Shown here: piece by piece, positions 36,620 through 44,417 of the stretch
Position numbering within the stretch: the stretch's first letter is position 1
Layout: each line of letters opens with the position of its first letter
NCBI RefSeq assembly: GCF_012295575.1
Contig: NZ_CP051180.1
Coordinates: forward strand, 3,348,001-3,412,000
Source: Ferrimonas lipolytica
Lineage (GTDB): Bacteria; Pseudomonadota; Gammaproteobacteria; Enterobacterales; Shewanellaceae
DNA: 64,000 bases
Direction of reading: 5' to 3'
Notes under the pieces: generated by a model
Seen by the model: only the letters and a program-made list of their open reading frames with translations
What the model was told of the DNA's origin: nothing
Databases searched by the model: none
Translations under genes and position numbers: made by a program

Positions 36620-37190
36620 AGTGAGTGCAAGCAGTCAGATTATCGACCTAGAGGACGAACTACCTATTGGCTGTTAAGGGCGCTAAGGCAGTTAAAAAGG
36701 CTTTTAAATCGGTAACAAAGCAGATCCATACAAGCACTATCGAGCGAGGCCATGGGCGTGTCGAAGCCCGCGAATACCATGCTTGCCTACTAATGATATT
36801 GCAGCCGAATTGTCAGCTTGGAAAGGGCAAAAACGATTGGTGTCGCCATTGGCTATCCGTTGGATTCGGATGGCAGAGAATCGCTGGACTATCGCTATTA
36901 CATCAGCTCAGCAGAACTAACTCCCGAACGATTTGCCGATGCGGTTCGGGGGCGTTGGGTGTTCGATGTCACTATGAATGAAGACGCATGCCAAATTTAC
37001 CGAGGCAATGCCGCCGAGATACTGGCCAGAGTCCGCTCTATGGCACTTAACATGTTGCGTATAGAAACCAGTAAAAAGGCCAGTATGCCCTGAAAACAGA
37101 AGCGAGCAGCAATTAATATAGGTTACTTAGAACAGGTGATTTTGCGGGTCTCAACGAGCTCGATTAAAACTGAATACACGTGCTATCTCC
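36620..37190 (+). mobile_element. ISAs1-family transposase remnant (right of the giant gene)
   Basis: Frame-broken transposase pieces in order: AVKGAKAVKKAFKSV (the usual AVKGNQ block), ERGHGRVEAREYH, then after a frameshift IGVAIGYPLDSDGRESLDYR, YYISSAELTPERFADAVRG, then RWVFDVTMNEDACQIYRGNA. The SHWSIENRLHW-type segment between AVRG and FDV is deleted here but partly kept in the left remnant. The orientation is the same as the left remnant, and the last 230 bp repeat it almost exactly. Confidence 0.85.
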
Positions 37191-37448
37191 CCGCCCTACA
37201 GATGCTTATTGATAATATAATTAATTTATAAGCTATGTCATATTTACCATAGCATTATAAAAATTAGGTATCTCAGATAAATATAAAAAGTTTTAGCATA
37301 TTACTCGAATAAAAATTATTAAGATATACAACTCAAAAAATGGAGTATTATTTACCCAATCAACAAGATTAAATTTAATTAAAATAATATAGTTTGTGAC
37401 TTAATATTGTTGATTTCAATGTCAAACATCAATATAAATTTCTATCCA

Positions 37449-37473
37449 TAAAAAAATGGGCTCAAAAGAGCCC
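37449..37473 (-). terminator. terminator of the assT5-omp3-dsbL3-dsbI3 operon
   Basis: GGGCTC-AAAA-GAGCCC followed on the minus strand by ATTTTTTTAT, 20 bp past the dsbI3 stop. The 37191-37448 stretch beyond it is very AT-rich and holds no gene. Confidence 0.88.
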
Positions 37474-37492
37474 GTTTCTTATTACTTTAATA

Positions 37493-38107
37493 TTACTTTT
37501 TCAATAGCTTTGATACCCAACCAAAGGTTGCCGCTCCCAAACAGATACCAAAAATGCTGTAAGCAATGATGCAGTACTCGGCCATATTTAAGCCCAGCAG
37601 TGACCAATCGTCTTCACCACAAATACCAGAGGGCTGGAACTCATACGGAAACCACTCATGCAGTGGCAAGCCCAGTGGGAACTTCGGATCGGTAGAGCAA
37701 GAGCCGGCACCACCACCAGCAGCAAACAGATCACCACCGCTGGATAACACATCATCCAATTCATGTGCGGCGTGGTGGATATCGTTTAATTGAATCGACC
37801 AAGCCATGCCTTGCACAACGCCATACCAAGCCAACAATAGACCAATCACTTTCAAGACATTATTGCTCGGCTTTATGGCAATAATCAGTCCTGCAAACAG
37901 GATACAAAACTGGCTGTAACGGATGTAAACGCACTTCTCACAAGGGTCCATCTCGAGGAACCACTGGAAGTAACCCATCGCAGATAGAATCAGAAATAGT
38001 GCCGCTCCGCTCATCACCAACCATAGCCAGCGTTGGTTTTGCCACTCAGATAAGGTTTGGGCTGGGGCACTTTTCAGTGAACTAAAGCCCGCTGTAATTG
38101 GATTCAT
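37493..38107 (-). CDS. dsbI: DsbI, copy 3
   Basis: 204 residues, identical to copy 1 through the four membrane segments and all four redox cysteines (PCEKC, GSCSTD, GICGED). Only the last ten or so residues differ (GWVSKLLKK, more like copy 2, against GWLKKLITK). It is the last gene of the complete assT-omp-dsbL-dsbI operon. Confidence 0.93.
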   Translation of the reverse strand: MNPITAGFSSLKSAPAQTLSEWQNQRWLWLVMSGAALFLILSAMGYFQWFLEMDPCEKCVYIRYSQFCILFAGLIIAIKPSNNVLKVIGLLLAWYGVVQGMAWSIQLNDIHHAAHELDDVLSSGGDLFAAGGGAGSCSTDPKFPLGLPLHEWFPYEFQPSGICGEDDWSLLGLNMAEYCIIAYSIFGICLGAATFGWVSKLLKK

Positions 38108-38664
38108 CAGATACCCCTACTTAGCCAGCAGTTCAGCAGTTAACTCGTCCAGCATCTTCATGCTGGTCACGCTTTGGGTGATGATCAGGTATTTGCCGTT
38201 AACCACGATGGCTGGAATACCTTTAATCTTGGCTACTTCTAAGCCTTGGTCCCACTTCTTCAGCAACTTGGCAACTTCTGCTGAGGCTGCACGCTTATCG
38301 AACTCTGCTTTGGAGATCCCCAATTGATCGATACCGAACTGAGTCGCTTCTTCGCTTGAGCTGAACTTCTTCTTCAGATCGTGAATTTGCTTGTAGTAGG
38401 CCATCTTCACTTTCTTGTACTGCTTATCGCCCAACACTTTACCCACTGCAACCGCAGTGGCTTTTTCTAGTCCAAATGGTGGCTTGGTGGTTATATGGTA
38501 GGCATCGTAACTGATGCCATCAGGCAAGTTTTTAACGTAATTAGGGATAACCGCTTTTTCATACTTGTAGCAGAACGGGCAGTTAGTGGAATAAACCTTT
38601 ACCACTTGATTTGGAGCCTCGAAACCACCGTCTTTTAGGTCGATGTAATGCTTACCTTCATCGT
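37518..38664 (-). repeat. near-identical dsbL-dsbI tract, copy B
   Basis: Counterpart of 16611-17757 in the same orientation, with three differences. A recombination between the two would remove or invert nothing essential in the tract itself but would delete about 21 kb including the giant gene. Confidence 0.92.
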
Positions 38665-38719
38665 AGGCCGCTGCACCAAAAGAAAGAGTTAGGGCTAATA
38701 CTGATAGTAATTTTTTCAT
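38117..38719 (-). CDS. dsbL: DsbL, copy 3
   Basis: 200 residues. The mature protein is the same as copy 1 (TNCPFCYKYE, KGIPAIVVNGKYLI), but the signal peptide (MKKLLSVLALTLSFGAAA) is different, showing where the copied tract stops. The ribosome site is weak (AAGAATGAC). It lies 62 bp after omp3 and 9 bp before dsbI3. Confidence 0.94.
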   Translation of the reverse strand: MKKLLSVLALTLSFGAAAYDEGKHYIDLKDGGFEAPNQVVKVYSTNCPFCYKYEKAVIPNYVKNLPDGISYDAYHITTKPPFGLEKATAVAVGKVLGDKQYKKVKMAYYKQIHDLKKKFSSSEEATQFGIDQLGISKAEFDKRAASAEVAKLLKKWDQGLEVAKIKGIPAIVVNGKYLIITQSVTSMKMLDELTAELLAK

Positions 38720-38781
38720 TTTGTCATTCTTAAATTAAATTAGTAAACAGGATAAATACGACTCTTCGTAACTGTAAATAT

Positions 38782-39534
38782 TTAGAAAACAAAATTTACT
38801 GAAGTTTCTATAGCTTGCCCATCTTTAGCATAACCACCCCAATCACTGTAATCGTGATATACCATGGCGATGTTTATGGATTTGTTTATTTGGTATTTAC
38901 CACCCAACAATATGTGATGGCCGTTATCTTCACTATGGTTAAAGGTCTCCTTAAAGTCCTCATCGCGGTCCCATCGAGAATCAGCTAAACCAAATACAGT
39001 GGCATTAGCTGCCAATGGATAAGCGAACTCAAAACGAGTAATTGCTGCCCCCAGCATTACATCATAGGAGCGAAGTGGTGAGTGCCCGACTGAGTAAGGC
39101 AAACCCGCTCCTGCTTTAAGTTTTAATTTGCCAATTTTTGCACTATAAGCAAGGCCAAGTGTATTGGTAACTTCAGTAATGTTTTGGTTTGCTGATGAAT
39201 ACCAATCCCACCATAACTGCGTACTACCATCACCTAACTTATAATAAACATCAGCAAAGGTTTTAAACGTTTCAACCGCCGATTTACCATTAGGTTTGTC
39301 TGCTTCGAGTGTGAATGGGTTTTCATACCTTGCGGCCAGACTAACTAATCCCCAATCAGTAATAGTTTTATGTTTAGCGGTTAACACCACGTAATCATTT
39401 TTATTGGATTTATCGGCATCATCACCTAAGTGCGCACGATAACCAACGCCGACACTATTTGTTTGTTTTATTATTTCGGCTTGTGCAATTGAAAATGGAG
39501 CTAGAACAGCAAGCGCCAATGCAATTTTTTTCAT
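38782..39534 (-). CDS. outer-membrane beta-barrel protein of the assT5 operon
   Basis: A 250-residue exported protein with signal MKKIALALAVLAPFSIAQA and AGGAG before the ATG. The mature part is made of amphipathic beta strands (GLVSLAARYENPF, STQLWWDWYSSAN, IAMVYHDYSDWGGY) and ends SVNFVF with a terminal Phe. It does not align by eye with omp1 and omp2 beyond the barrel pattern, so it may be an independent recruit to the same role. Its place between assT5 and dsbL3 makes it part of the sulfotransferase operon. Family not certain. Confidence 0.75.
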   Translation of the reverse strand: MKKIALALAVLAPFSIAQAEIIKQTNSVGVGYRAHLGDDADKSNKNDYVVLTAKHKTITDWGLVSLAARYENPFTLEADKPNGKSAVETFKTFADVYYKLGDGSTQLWWDWYSSANQNITEVTNTLGLAYSAKIGKLKLKAGAGLPYSVGHSPLRSYDVMLGAAITRFEFAYPLAANATVFGLADSRWDRDEDFKETFNHSEDNGHHILLGGKYQINKSINIAMVYHDYSDWGGYAKDGQAIETSVNFVF

Positions 39535-39547
39535 AACAACTCCTAGT

Positions 39548-39578
39548 GTAGGAGGCCCAATTAATTTAGGCCTCCTAC
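39548..39578 (-). promoter_or_regulatory. intercistronic hairpin between assT5 and omp3
   Basis: GTAGGAGGCC and GGCCTCCTAC form a perfect 10-bp stem within the 51-bp gap. On the transcribed (minus) strand no U tract follows, so it is more likely an mRNA-stabilising or processing element than a terminator. It ends just before the omp3 ribosome site. Confidence 0.6.
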
Positions 39579-39585
39579 TTATTTT

Positions 39586-41361
39586 TTAGTAGTTAAACAT
39601 TTGGGTTAGATCAAGAATCAAAGCGCGGTAATGTGGTGCGTGTGGTTTATCGCTGGTTACGTCAATTTCCACTTTAATATCTTTGGTTTTGTAGTCGATT
39701 TCGTTGATACGTCCGATAACGCCATCTTTAGAAAACATATTGGCTGAACCACCAAAACCAAACATGGTGTTGCGATCACCACGGTATTCAGTATTTGACG
39801 TAACGGTAGAGAACCAATCGTATCCGCGGTCTTTACCGTATTCCCATACCTGCTCAACGGTGCCTTTGTCTTCGTTGATCTTGTATTCAACGAAGCGACT
39901 GTACTTCATGGTTGGCATTGCTGGTTGCTCGTAATTACGAGTGCCGCCGTTGTCATAAACGGTAATGGTGCCTTTGCCTGTCAGCTTGGCGTCGTGTTGT
40001 GAGAACGGCCAATCAAAATCGGTGTTATTGCAACTGGCATTGTGGCAGTCCAACTTACGGCCTTTGCTATCAACCGGTGTAAGCACTTTGTCTTTGAGTT
40101 TGTTCCAACCAACATTTGGTGCCAGTACCCACTTAACCTCTTTATCGCGCCCCACTTTCACCACACCTTGATGTCGTACCGACAGGATCAGTGAGTCATC
40201 ACTTGGATCGTATTCAATAGAGTTAACGTGAGCCCAGTTACGGCCAGCACCAACCCCAACAATGTCTCCAAATGGTGCATCTTGCTCAATCTCAACAGTC
40301 TCTCCTTGATGATCAACGTCAACGTTCATGCATACCGCCCCCGCATCCAACGCCAACAACACTTCTTCTCGTGAGTTCTCAAGGATTTTATTCAAGTCCC
40401 ACACCTCAACGAGGTTGCCGGTTGGGGTAACTTCAATAATATGGTCACGGACGGTATTTACGTAGCTGCCATCAGCGCGACGATAATTTTGCTTACCAAC
40501 TCGAATGAGGTAATTACCACTGCTGGTTTGGTTAATCTCGTGCGAAGCATCAACATAACCACGAGGAAGTTTAAAGTCGGTCATACGACCGATAAGATCG
40601 AACTCTCCATAGTGCTGCCCCTGCAACCAAGTGTAGGTGCCGTGATCGGTTGGGTTTAAGCCCATGAATACGCCACGCTTATTGGCATCAATATCAAAGC
40701 CGTCATAAACCTTATTTGGATCCATCCACCAGCGGATCTCTCCCTGCGTATCGACTACATAGTTCATCGGTACTTCATCAAATGGCATCGCACCACCGCC
40801 AGGGGCAGGATCGGTTTTGGCTGCCCCCACTGCTTTCGGAGTTGCCCAGTTTAGGTTGGCACCATTGGGGTTATAGGTATTGGAGTTAACAAAATAGAGG
40901 CGATCTTCGAAGCCTTTACTTACTTGTTTTACCTTGATTTGCGGCAGTGCTGTTAAGTTACGACTATCGATGTAATCGTTGGTGATAGCACCGGTAATGA
41001 TTTTATATTGTTCCTCGTGTGCCTTGCCGTTTTTAGTAAATTTTACCGTCACCGTATTTTTGTAATCAGCGTAGAGACCAAATACTGGAATACCATCGTG
41101 AGAATTCATCGCGGTATCACTAACCTTGTACTTAATGTCTACCCCATTCTTACCTTTACCATGAACCAGCACACTAATATCGCTGACAGTATGGGTATCA
41201 AGTCCAATAACTGCAGTTAGCGGTGACATCCGATAGGGGTCCATAATTACCGAGCCCAATTCACCAACGGCAGGAGCTGGAGGAAACGCGCCAGCATGAA
41301 CACCACTGCACACGCAGAAGCTCAACAGAGACATTTTTAGTAACGAGTTGGTTTTCATCAT
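39586..41361 (-). CDS. assT: aryl-sulfate sulfotransferase AssT, copy 5
   Basis: 591 residues from ATG 41361 (AAAGG six bases before; an in-frame TTG lies one codon earlier). The signal ends SGVHAGAF. Motifs: ASHEINQ, NWAHVNS, SVRHQG and SQHDAK at the four catalytic positions; TQHTAW has become SQHDAK, so the residue after the sulfated His is Asp. Disulfide pair CHNASC. Overall it is most like AssT1 (FPPAPAVGELGSVIMDPY, the long insert with APGGGAMPFDEVPMNY). First gene of the only operon here that carries assT, a barrel, dsbL and dsbI together. Confidence 0.94.
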   Translation of the reverse strand: MMKTNSLLKMSLLSFCVCSGVHAGAFPPAPAVGELGSVIMDPYRMSPLTAVIGLDTHTVSDISVLVHGKGKNGVDIKYKVSDTAMNSHDGIPVFGLYADYKNTVTVKFTKNGKAHEEQYKIITGAITNDYIDSRNLTALPQIKVKQVSKGFEDRLYFVNSNTYNPNGANLNWATPKAVGAAKTDPAPGGGAMPFDEVPMNYVVDTQGEIRWWMDPNKVYDGFDIDANKRGVFMGLNPTDHGTYTWLQGQHYGEFDLIGRMTDFKLPRGYVDASHEINQTSSGNYLIRVGKQNYRRADGSYVNTVRDHIIEVTPTGNLVEVWDLNKILENSREEVLLALDAGAVCMNVDVDHQGETVEIEQDAPFGDIVGVGAGRNWAHVNSIEYDPSDDSLILSVRHQGVVKVGRDKEVKWVLAPNVGWNKLKDKVLTPVDSKGRKLDCHNASCNNTDFDWPFSQHDAKLTGKGTITVYDNGGTRNYEQPAMPTMKYSRFVEYKINEDKGTVEQVWEYGKDRGYDWFSTVTSNTEYRGDRNTMFGFGGSANMFSKDGVIGRINEIDYKTKDIKVEIDVTSDKPHAPHYRALILDLTQMFNY

Positions 41362-41637
41362 CAAAGCCTTTATTTGTGTTAGTGAATAAAGGCTATCGTG
41401 AAAAAAATAATTTAACTCTCAACATAATGGGATGCGGCATTGCAGTTTGTGACACCATTATCTTTATGCCAATCACGGCTTAATTGAAGACTGTGATCAC
41501 CATACAACTTGCTCTCAAGTGCTCGATACTTTTTTCGACTGAGGTTCGCCCCCCTCCTTCCATATTTGGTCTTACGGTTACTATTTTATTTCAGGGCTGG
41601 TTAATGTAACTACCGTTTCCTCATAGGCAGTGCGTAT

Positions 41638-42546
41638 ATGAACCTCGAAGCGGTAACAGTTTTCCAGAGCGTTGCAAATCTTCTAAGCATATCCAGAGCG
41701 GCAGAAGTGTTAGACATTCCGACTTCGTCGATCAGCCGTAAGATCCGTGCATTAGAGCAAGAGCTGGGAGCAGAGTTATTTCACCGTGGCGGTAAGCGCA
41801 TCACCTTAACCCACCAAGGTGAGCTGTTATTGCAGCGCGCAGAAGTCATTACCGCAGAAATAGCGCAGATCAAACAAGAGATCAGCTGCCATGATGATTC
41901 CATTACGGGTGAGATCCGAATCGCCACGCCACCAAGCTTAGCGTCAATATTAACGACAAGCTTCTTTATTCCATTTCAACAGCGTTACCCACAAATCCAA
42001 CTGTCGATTCAGTCGACTCAAGGGCGTCAATTGGACGAGTTGCTCGACTGTGACTTTGCCATAAGCCCCAACCAACCCCGTGACCAATCATTGATTGCCA
42101 GCCCTATCTGTAAGGTGAAACGCTACTTCTGTGCCAGCAAACGTTTTATCGCCACTTTTGGGGAACCAACCAGCCCAGAGCAATTGAATCTTTACCCATT
42201 TCTATCACTGGCTCACTCTAATTTGGCCAAAGGGGAGCTGCATTGGAACAACGGTAAAGGCAAAAGCGGCCAAGTGCCGATAACAAGCTATGCCTCATCA
42301 GATTCTCCCGCAGTCTTGGCGCAGATGATGCTGGCAGATAAAGGCATCGCTTGTTTGCCTGAAATGGTGCTGGCCGAGCTGCCACAAGACCAGTTTCAAC
42401 TGCTATTTAATGGCGAAATTCTCGATATCAACGATCTATACATCATCTATTCGTCTCGTCGCTATCAACTGCCCAGAGTACGTCTGCTTATCGACGAACT
42501 CGTTGAGAACATTCGACAGTGGAGCTCTACCCCGCCAGCGCAGTAA
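41638..42546 (+). CDS. LysR-family regulator, copy 2 (divergent from assT5)
   Basis: A 302-residue LysR regulator. The HTH is FQSVANLLSISRAAEVLDIP, then TSSISRKIRALEQELGAELF. The effector domain starts GEIRIATPPSLASIL. It is related to the short-chain CrgA/AaeR-type LysR group by length and layout. Divergent from assT5 across 276 bp that contain two TGTGA half-sites (near 41447 and 41492), so it is the likely activator of the complete operon. It is not closely similar to LysR copy 1. Confidence 0.92.
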   Translation: MNLEAVTVFQSVANLLSISRAAEVLDIPTSSISRKIRALEQELGAELFHRGGKRITLTHQGELLLQRAEVITAEIAQIKQEISCHDDSITGEIRIATPPSLASILTTSFFIPFQQRYPQIQLSIQSTQGRQLDELLDCDFAISPNQPRDQSLIASPICKVKRYFCASKRFIATFGEPTSPEQLNLYPFLSLAHSNLAKGELHWNNGKGKSGQVPITSYASSDSPAVLAQMMLADKGIACLPEMVLAELPQDQFQLLFNGEILDINDLYIIYSSRRYQLPRVRLLIDELVENIRQWSSTPPAQ

Positions 42547-42638
42547 CACCTGCTTTCAGCTTAGGTCTAGCAAACTCCCCTTTACCAAGACTCGATTAAA
42601 TGGCTGTGTACCAATTAAGTGTTGTTGTTTCCAATGCT

Positions 42639-42888
42639 GTTAAAGCACCGGCTAGGCGAGTTTTGGTACAAGGGGAAAGCACCGCCGCCGTTGATCTTCT
42701 GCCGCATTGGAGCACTCCAGCGAAGCGTTTTGGACTGCGACCTAAGGCAAAAGGGGACTCCAAAGGGGGCGGAACTCCCCCCTAATGCACACAAGAATGT
42801 GCCGTCGCCACCGCGACATAACCCCTTAAGATTACTGCAACCGATAGAGCCGAAGGCTTGATATAAACCTCAACACTTAACTGTGACA
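42639..42888. repeat. interspersed non-coding repeat, copy 1
   Basis: GTTAAAGCACCGGCTAGGC starts a block that reappears at 49105-49281: CAAAGGGGGC, CTCCCCCCTAATGCA, ACAAGAATGTGCCGTCGC, ACCGCGACATAACCCCTTAA, then ACTGCAACCGATA and AGGCTT. This copy is longer by about 75 bp inside (GCACTCCAGCGAAGCGTTTT region). Short forward frames across it are not convincing genes. Confidence 0.82.
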
Positions 42889-42895
42889 AACCAAT

Positions 42896-42927
42896 AAAAA
42901 CGGCCAATCACCGCAATGATTGGCCGT
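42896..42927 (-). terminator. terminator of the M16 peptidase pair
   Basis: ACGGCCAATCA pairs with TGATTGGCCGT. TTTTTATTGG follows on the minus strand, 24 bp past the stop. Confidence 0.88.
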
Positions 42928-42950
42928 TGATTTAGCGTTAGTTGCTCCGC

Positions 42951-44417
42951 TTAGAAGCGAAAGCCAGCTTGATTGATACTTACTTCAGTCACATCACCAT
43001 AGTTAGCAGCAAGGCCACGGATATCATCCGCTTTACCGACCAAAACAAACTGTAGGTTGTCCTTAGGGAAGTGCTTGGCAACCAGCTGCTGAGCATCCGC
43101 TACCGTTAACTTGTCCACTTGTTGGCTAAAGTTATCCAACTGCTTCGGATCCATCTTCATAAGATGCATCTGCCCCAGCAAACCGGCAAGCTGATCAGCG
43201 GTTTCATACTTCGGCGGGAACTGCCCTTTCACATATGCTTTGGCACTGTCTAAAGTGGCTTGGTCTATCCCTTGTTCCCACAGACGAGTGTAGGTTTTCA
43301 GGGCTAAATCCATCGCTGCTGCGGTGGTTTCCGTTGCGGTAAAGGTGCTGATAGTAAAGCCACCATGTTCACCCAAAGCATTGAAGTGGGAGCGCGCACC
43401 ATAGGTTAATCCTGCATTCACTCGCAATTCATCGTTCAACCATGAGGTAAAACGACCACCTAAGATGGTGTTTAATACCTGCAGACCAACGTAATCAGGG
43501 TTATCCCGCGCGACACCTGGGCCACCAATTAAAAAGGTGGTTTCGCGGGCATCGGCCTTATCCACCAACAACACTCTAGCACTGCTAGGTTGCGCTACTG
43601 CAACCTCTAAGTTCGGTGGCGTTGGGGTTTTGCGATCCGCCCACTGGCCAAATTGTTGCTTCACCAGAGCCAAGACGTCGGCACGATTGAAGTCCCCAGC
43701 AATCACTAACGCCGTGTTGCGCGGCTGATACCAGCTACCATGAAAGATTTTCAGGTCAAACTCATCCAGTTGAGCAATTGCATCGGCGTTACCTACTGCA
43801 GCATTGCCGTAGGGGTGATTGCCGTACAACAACCGATCAAAGTAGTTATTGATGACCTGACGTGGACTCTCTTTTTGCTGCGATAACTGCGCCACATAGC
43901 GGTCGCGCGCTTTCATCACTTCGTCCGCCGGAAAGCTTGGTTTGGTTAAGACCTCGGCAATCAGCGGTAACATCACCTGCAGATCTTTACTCTGAAACTG
44001 GCTGTGGAGGGAAGTGCCCTCTTTGCCCGCAGAGGCATTGAGGCTAGCACCAAGGTTTTCAACCGTACTTTCAAGCTTGTTTTTGCTCAACGAGCTGGTC
44101 CCCAGCAGCATCGCTTGGCTAGTTAGCTTAGCGGTGCCCGGCTCGGCATCGTTCACGGCACCAGCGCGGACAACAGCATTGACGGTGATCAGCGGTACCG
44201 TATCTCGCTGCAGCAAATAAACGGTTAGACCATTATCCAGTTCCATCTGCTCGTATGCAGGCAAAGTAAACTTGGCACCAGATTTGGCCACGGTTGGCAC
44301 CACAAAAGGTGTAGGCGCCACGGCATTGGTAGTCGATGGATTCCCTTCTAGCGTGGGCGTAGTACTCATACAACCACTGAGACTAGCTACGGCTAAGGCA
44401 AGTATTAGCTTTTTCAT
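42951..44417 (-). CDS. M16-family peptidase-like lipoprotein, non-catalytic partner
   Basis: 488 residues with a lipoprotein signal (lipobox LSGC). It has the two-domain M16 fold (LPAYEQMELDNGLTVYLLQR, later GGRFTSWLNDELRVN) but lacks the HXXEH zinc motif: the position reads TAKLTSQAML. It keeps the GLTYGARS block of the substrate-binding half. Such inactive subunits pair with an adjacent catalytic one. The ATG overlaps the stop of the upstream gene by 4 bp, so translation is coupled. Confidence 0.88.
   Translation of the reverse strand: MKKLILALAVASLSGCMSTTPTLEGNPSTTNAVAPTPFVVPTVAKSGAKFTLPAYEQMELDNGLTVYLLQRDTVPLITVNAVVRAGAVNDAEPGTAKLTSQAMLLGTSSLSKNKLESTVENLGASLNASAGKEGTSLHSQFQSKDLQVMLPLIAEVLTKPSFPADEVMKARDRYVAQLSQQKESPRQVINNYFDRLLYGNHPYGNAAVGNADAIAQLDEFDLKIFHGSWYQPRNTALVIAGDFNRADVLALVKQQFGQWADRKTPTPPNLEVAVAQPSSARVLLVDKADARETTFLIGGPGVARDNPDYVGLQVLNTILGGRFTSWLNDELRVNAGLTYGARSHFNALGEHGGFTISTFTATETTAAAMDLALKTYTRLWEQGIDQATLDSAKAYVKGQFPPKYETADQLAGLLGQMHLMKMDPKQLDNFSQQVDKLTVADAQQLVAKHFPKDNLQFVLVGKADDIRGLAANYGDVTEVSINQAGFRF

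Noticed and set aside
3056-41361. The whole assT island as one integrated element with attachment sites
   Set aside because: No tRNA gene, integrase or matching end repeats were seen. The IS relics are scattered rather than at the borders.
42600-42861. Short forward frames after lysR copy 2
   Set aside because: They overlap the interspersed repeat, are not conserved in its second copy because of length changes, and have no ribosome site.
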